A stretch of 64,000 nucleotides of DNA, taken from positions 1-64,000 of the forward strand of contig JAACJK010000072.1 of assembly GCA_013368325.1 (NCBI GenBank), read 5' to 3'. Position numbers and translations under genes: made by a program. Below, piece after piece: positions 61,280-64,000 of the stretch (position 1 is its first letter; every line of letters starts with the position of its first letter). The DNA comes from Ephemerocybe angulata. Lineage: Eukaryota; Basidiomycota; Agaricomycetes; Agaricales; Psathyrellaceae. Under the pieces are notes generated by a model. That model did no database searches. It had not been told where the DNA came from and saw only the letters and a list, made by a program, of their open reading frames with translations.

Positions 61280-61727
61280 TCAATACATACAAAGACGGGG
61301 TGAGCTATCTGTTGAATGAGATGATGGTCGGTGAAAGCACACCTTTGCCATGTTCAGAGGGCATGAGGCTCCGTTTCTTCCCCTCGATCCGCTCAATCTC
61401 CTTGTATGCCCACTGTGGCGCAGTAGCCAGACTTCTGCGCGACGTGGGCCAGGGCGAGGGTGTTCGGGAATCAAGGTGCCCGCAGATAAGGTTGTAGAGG
61501 AGGTAGTACCGATACTCATCGTTAGGATTACTCCAAGACTCGTGAAAAGAAATATCCAGTCGATCAATAAAGAGGTCTTCGTACGTCGAAGTTGTGTCAG
61601 CTCTGGGTTGGATCTGGATGGCAGGGAGTGGTTCTTCGGACGCAGGAATAAGGGGATTAAAGGCCTTGTTGCCAAGTACTGCCATTCCTTCGCTTTCGGT
61701 GGCCATCGAGCACTCAGAAAGGTTCAC
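61280..61727 (-). CDS. Small hypothetical protein (3' exon uncertain)
   Basis: An open frame starting MNLSECSMATESEGMAVLG with a central block that looks conserved (DRLDISFHESWSNPNDEYRY) and WAYKEIERIEGKKRSLMPSE near the end. A GTGTGC donor about 30 bases before the stop could splice to a short exon ending at 61,280, or to a longer one reaching about 61,185. It lies just outside the right end of the transposon. No family recognised. Confidence 0.45.
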
Positions 61728-62229
61728 AAGGAAAGGAGGGGCTCTTTGGGGGGTGCCTTCAGTAGAGGATAATGCGTCCCAAATTGAACACCTGAATATT
61801 TATGCTCGATCTGTCGGGAAGCCAGAAGGTGCCCCATACAGAGATCCTTCGCAATAACAGCATTGGGACCGAGGGATCAGCCCTCACTAGTGACAGATCG
61901 TGGCATATCTTCACCGATTAAATGATTATCGATGCACGAAGCAGTGAACAATGCAGCAAATATTGCTTCCCCGCAGCTGTGGCATATGGATAACCGATGC
62001 CGCGCTCATTGTTCTTGACCTCGGCCTCTGGCGCCACAGCCTATTATAGAGCGTGATGAGGAACGCGTGACTGTCACGCCGTGGGTGTTCAGCGAAATGA
62101 TGCCATGATGCCAGTGGCAGTTGGAGTTTGAACGTTCAACGCAACCACCGTCACGACTGGAACCACAGTGTTCGTACGAAAGAAACCCCACCCTCTACTC
62201 TTCCAAGCTTTCATTCCCTGTGAACAGAC
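61728..62229 (+). promoter_or_regulatory. Spacer; right part is a duplicated upstream region
   Basis: From about 62,060 the sequence matches 47,700-47,877. The left part holds nothing recognised. Confidence 0.5.
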
Positions 62230-62977
62230 ATGTCCTTTCGAGAGGAAACAACCATCAAGAGTCACCACACACAGAAATTCGTCGAAGCTTACGGGCACCT
62301 CCCGCGAGAGTTCCTGCCACACTCATTCACCAAACCTAAACCTGTAAATGCTCTACTACGCACTTGTCTATTCAATTGGCTAACCTGCGAGATTTCTAAA
62401 GGGAGAAAAATGGAGTGTCCGCAAGTGGCTTGACCACTTCCAAACCCTATTTCCTCGGGCTGAAATCCCGGAGAAGCTAATCCTCAGGCCGGGCCTTCAG
62501 TTTCAACCGCCACGCTTCCTTTTCGGCTGGTCCATGGACCGCGTAACTTTCTTCGAAATGGCGGGTCGCCTCGGGTTTTCGTACTTCGACCCCAAGACCG
62601 ACGTCTCCCGGAGCGTTATTCCTTGGCTTGACATGACGCCCCTTCTCAACAAACTCTTGCGCAAAGAATTCGGAGAGATCATGGACCTGTTGGGCTGGGT
62701 CAACGTCGCCCCCATCTGCTTATCAAATGGAAGACTTGCATACTGCCTGGCACTAGCCGACTCTTTCTCGACAGGGAACGAGAAGCCGTCGGACGAGCAT
62801 ATCGAAACTTTGCGCGCCTATTTCGGGATTGGGGAAGGCTCAACCATAGCCCTGGCTGATAACCAGCCACTCTGGTGGCTGGATTATGATTGCCGATTTT
62901 GGCGCTACAAAGATTCCTCATGTTATAATGCAGAGAACCGACCGTGGATGAAGAAACCTCGACGTCGCATACAGTAG
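62230..62977 (+). pseudogene. Frameshifted third copy of the 248-residue gene
   Basis: The first 60 codons follow copy 1 (MSFREETTIKSHHTQKFVEAYG; LRTCLFNWL). One extra base around 62,385-62,398 (ctgcgagatttc versus cagaacttttt in copy 1) shifts the frame, which stops soon after. The remaining 170 codons continue in another frame to the stop at 62,975-62,977 with high similarity to copy 1 (MAGRLGFSYFDPKTDVS; LADNQPLWWLDYDCRFW). A sequencing error is possible, otherwise a recent pseudogene. Confidence 0.85.
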
Positions 62978-63433
62978 TTTCTCACAATAGGACTCCTATG
63001 AGGGTAGCGCATCGGAGAACCTGGCCTCTCTTTCTCCTTGTTCTTGTATCGATATGTCTTAATGCATTGGCTCTTACTTATTACACAGTGTAAACTTGGT
63101 CTCTGTGCCCGGAATATTAACGGGACCCTCGGTCGATTCTCTCAAGTTATCGATACATGAGGGAATATAACAGGAATATAACAGGTATACCGATAGCTGT
63201 GACATCAATGGCGCTTTCATACAGAATTCAATGGCGCAGTCTCCGATCTTAATTGCACCGTCCACGACTTTCAGGTAGTACTTGTGTAGATCCCAGTTGG
63301 ATCCCAGTGTGGAGGCACTGGCAGGACGATGATGTCGTGATGCGTGATTTTGTCACGCTGTGAGCGCCTTGAGTTTGCCTTGAGAGGCATTTGGCCGTGA
63401 TGTTGTGATGGGAACGCACATTCAAGCTTCAAG
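62978..63433. other. Intergenic, nothing recognised
   Basis: Holds a short direct repeat (ggaatataacagg, near 63,162-63,185). No gene supported. Confidence 0.45.
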
Positions 63434-64000
63434 CCCAGTGAAAAACGGTTCTGAGCCCAGCTGGGACTATTCGGGTATATCTGGGAAAAGACGAAAATGA
63501 CCAGCGTTCAGCTGGTTCCAACTTATCCCAGGTGATCCCGGAGGAAATCCTGCACCCTTTCCAGATATCCCCAGATCGACATCATCAGATGGACACGCCG
63601 ACGCGACACGACTGAGAAATGCACAGAAATGCCCAGCACATCCCATATCATTTCCGGGATAGTCTGGCAGTAGTTGGGAACATATGGGCTCGTCTGGCAT
63701 AAACGGGAATTTCGATTAATTACACTAATAATACACATTATTTTGAGCCGCTACAATAATCTGGGATCTTCCGGGACATCTGGAACGAGCTGGGGACATT
63801 TGGAACGAGCTGGAGAAAACGGAAACATCTGGAACGAGCTGGGAATATGCAAAAGTGGCCTATCTGTGGTGAAGAACCGGAAATTTCTCCAAGTCAGATA
63901 TCAGAAGGAGGAGTACGAGGAGGAGGACGCACTGGGGGCAAGGAACTGCAGTTCTAAGCATCGGCGGCAGCAGCAGAGTCGTCGTCGTTGGGAGGGGTGA
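63434..64000 (+). mobile_element. Possible left end of a second CACTA-like element (partial)
   Basis: CCCAGTGAAAAACGGTTC shares its first eight bases with the terminal repeat at 49,698 and is followed by a subterminal zone with repeated motifs, e.g. ggaacgagctgg three times between 63,780 and 63,842. The other end would be outside the window. The closing open frame (from about 63,870) is Arg/Glu-rich and unassigned. Confidence 0.4.

Overview
The window looks like nuclear DNA of a mushroom-forming basidiomycete (Agaricomycetes). The evidence is genes broken by many short GT-AG introns (mostly about 45-65 nt), CaaX lipopeptide mating-pheromone precursors, F-box-like and MYND families in local tandem copies, a DUF1996 secreted protein, an MDE1/TRM61/RecQ housekeeping set, and a CACTA (Plavaka-like) transposon. 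All exon boundaries were worked out by eye from splice signals, reading phase and comparison between paralogues inside the window; no search was run.

Layout. 0-5.5 kb: the 3' end of an unidentified gene, two tandem F-box-like paralogues (the first frameshifted), and a relic of a NEDD8-activating-enzyme subunit carrying an 81-bp duplication. 6.3-9.2 kb: an eight-exon F-box/leucine-rich protein of 801 residues. 11-17.5 kb: a hypothetical protein with a 21-residue tandem repeat, a multi-exon DUF1996 gene with a 5-nt micro-exon, a basic/acidic nuclear-type protein, and a short gene ending in a membrane segment. 17.6-24.1 kb: three tandem minus-strand MYND zinc-finger paralogues, the most downstream one decayed; a fourth copy lies at 45.3-47.6 kb on the plus strand with the same five-exon structure.

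25.6-44.4 kb is the most interesting interval. Four small genes encode farnesylation-type (CaaX) pheromone precursors, all with a TATATAAG box 67-113 bp upstream of the start. They are interspersed with a RecQ helicase, a PAS-domain protein, methylthioribulose-1-phosphate dehydratase and the tRNA m1A58 methyltransferase subunit Trm61. No STE3-type receptor was recognised. This is best read as a pheromone part of a mating-type (B, P/R) region or a dispersed non-mating-type pheromone cluster. Two of the precursors contain an internal repeat of the pheromone-like segment.

47.9-49.6 kb carries two copies of an unknown 248-residue family (a third, frameshifted, is at 62.2 kb). 49,698-61,112 is a single 11.4-kb CACTA/Plavaka-like transposon bounded by 52-bp imperfect terminal inverted repeats. 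It carries a transposase (with an apparent frameshift) and an unrelated multi-exon coiled-coil gene, and is itself invaded by a young LTR-GAG (TR-GAG) retrotransposon with identical 439-bp LTRs. Another element with the same first eight bases appears to begin at 63,434 and runs off the window.
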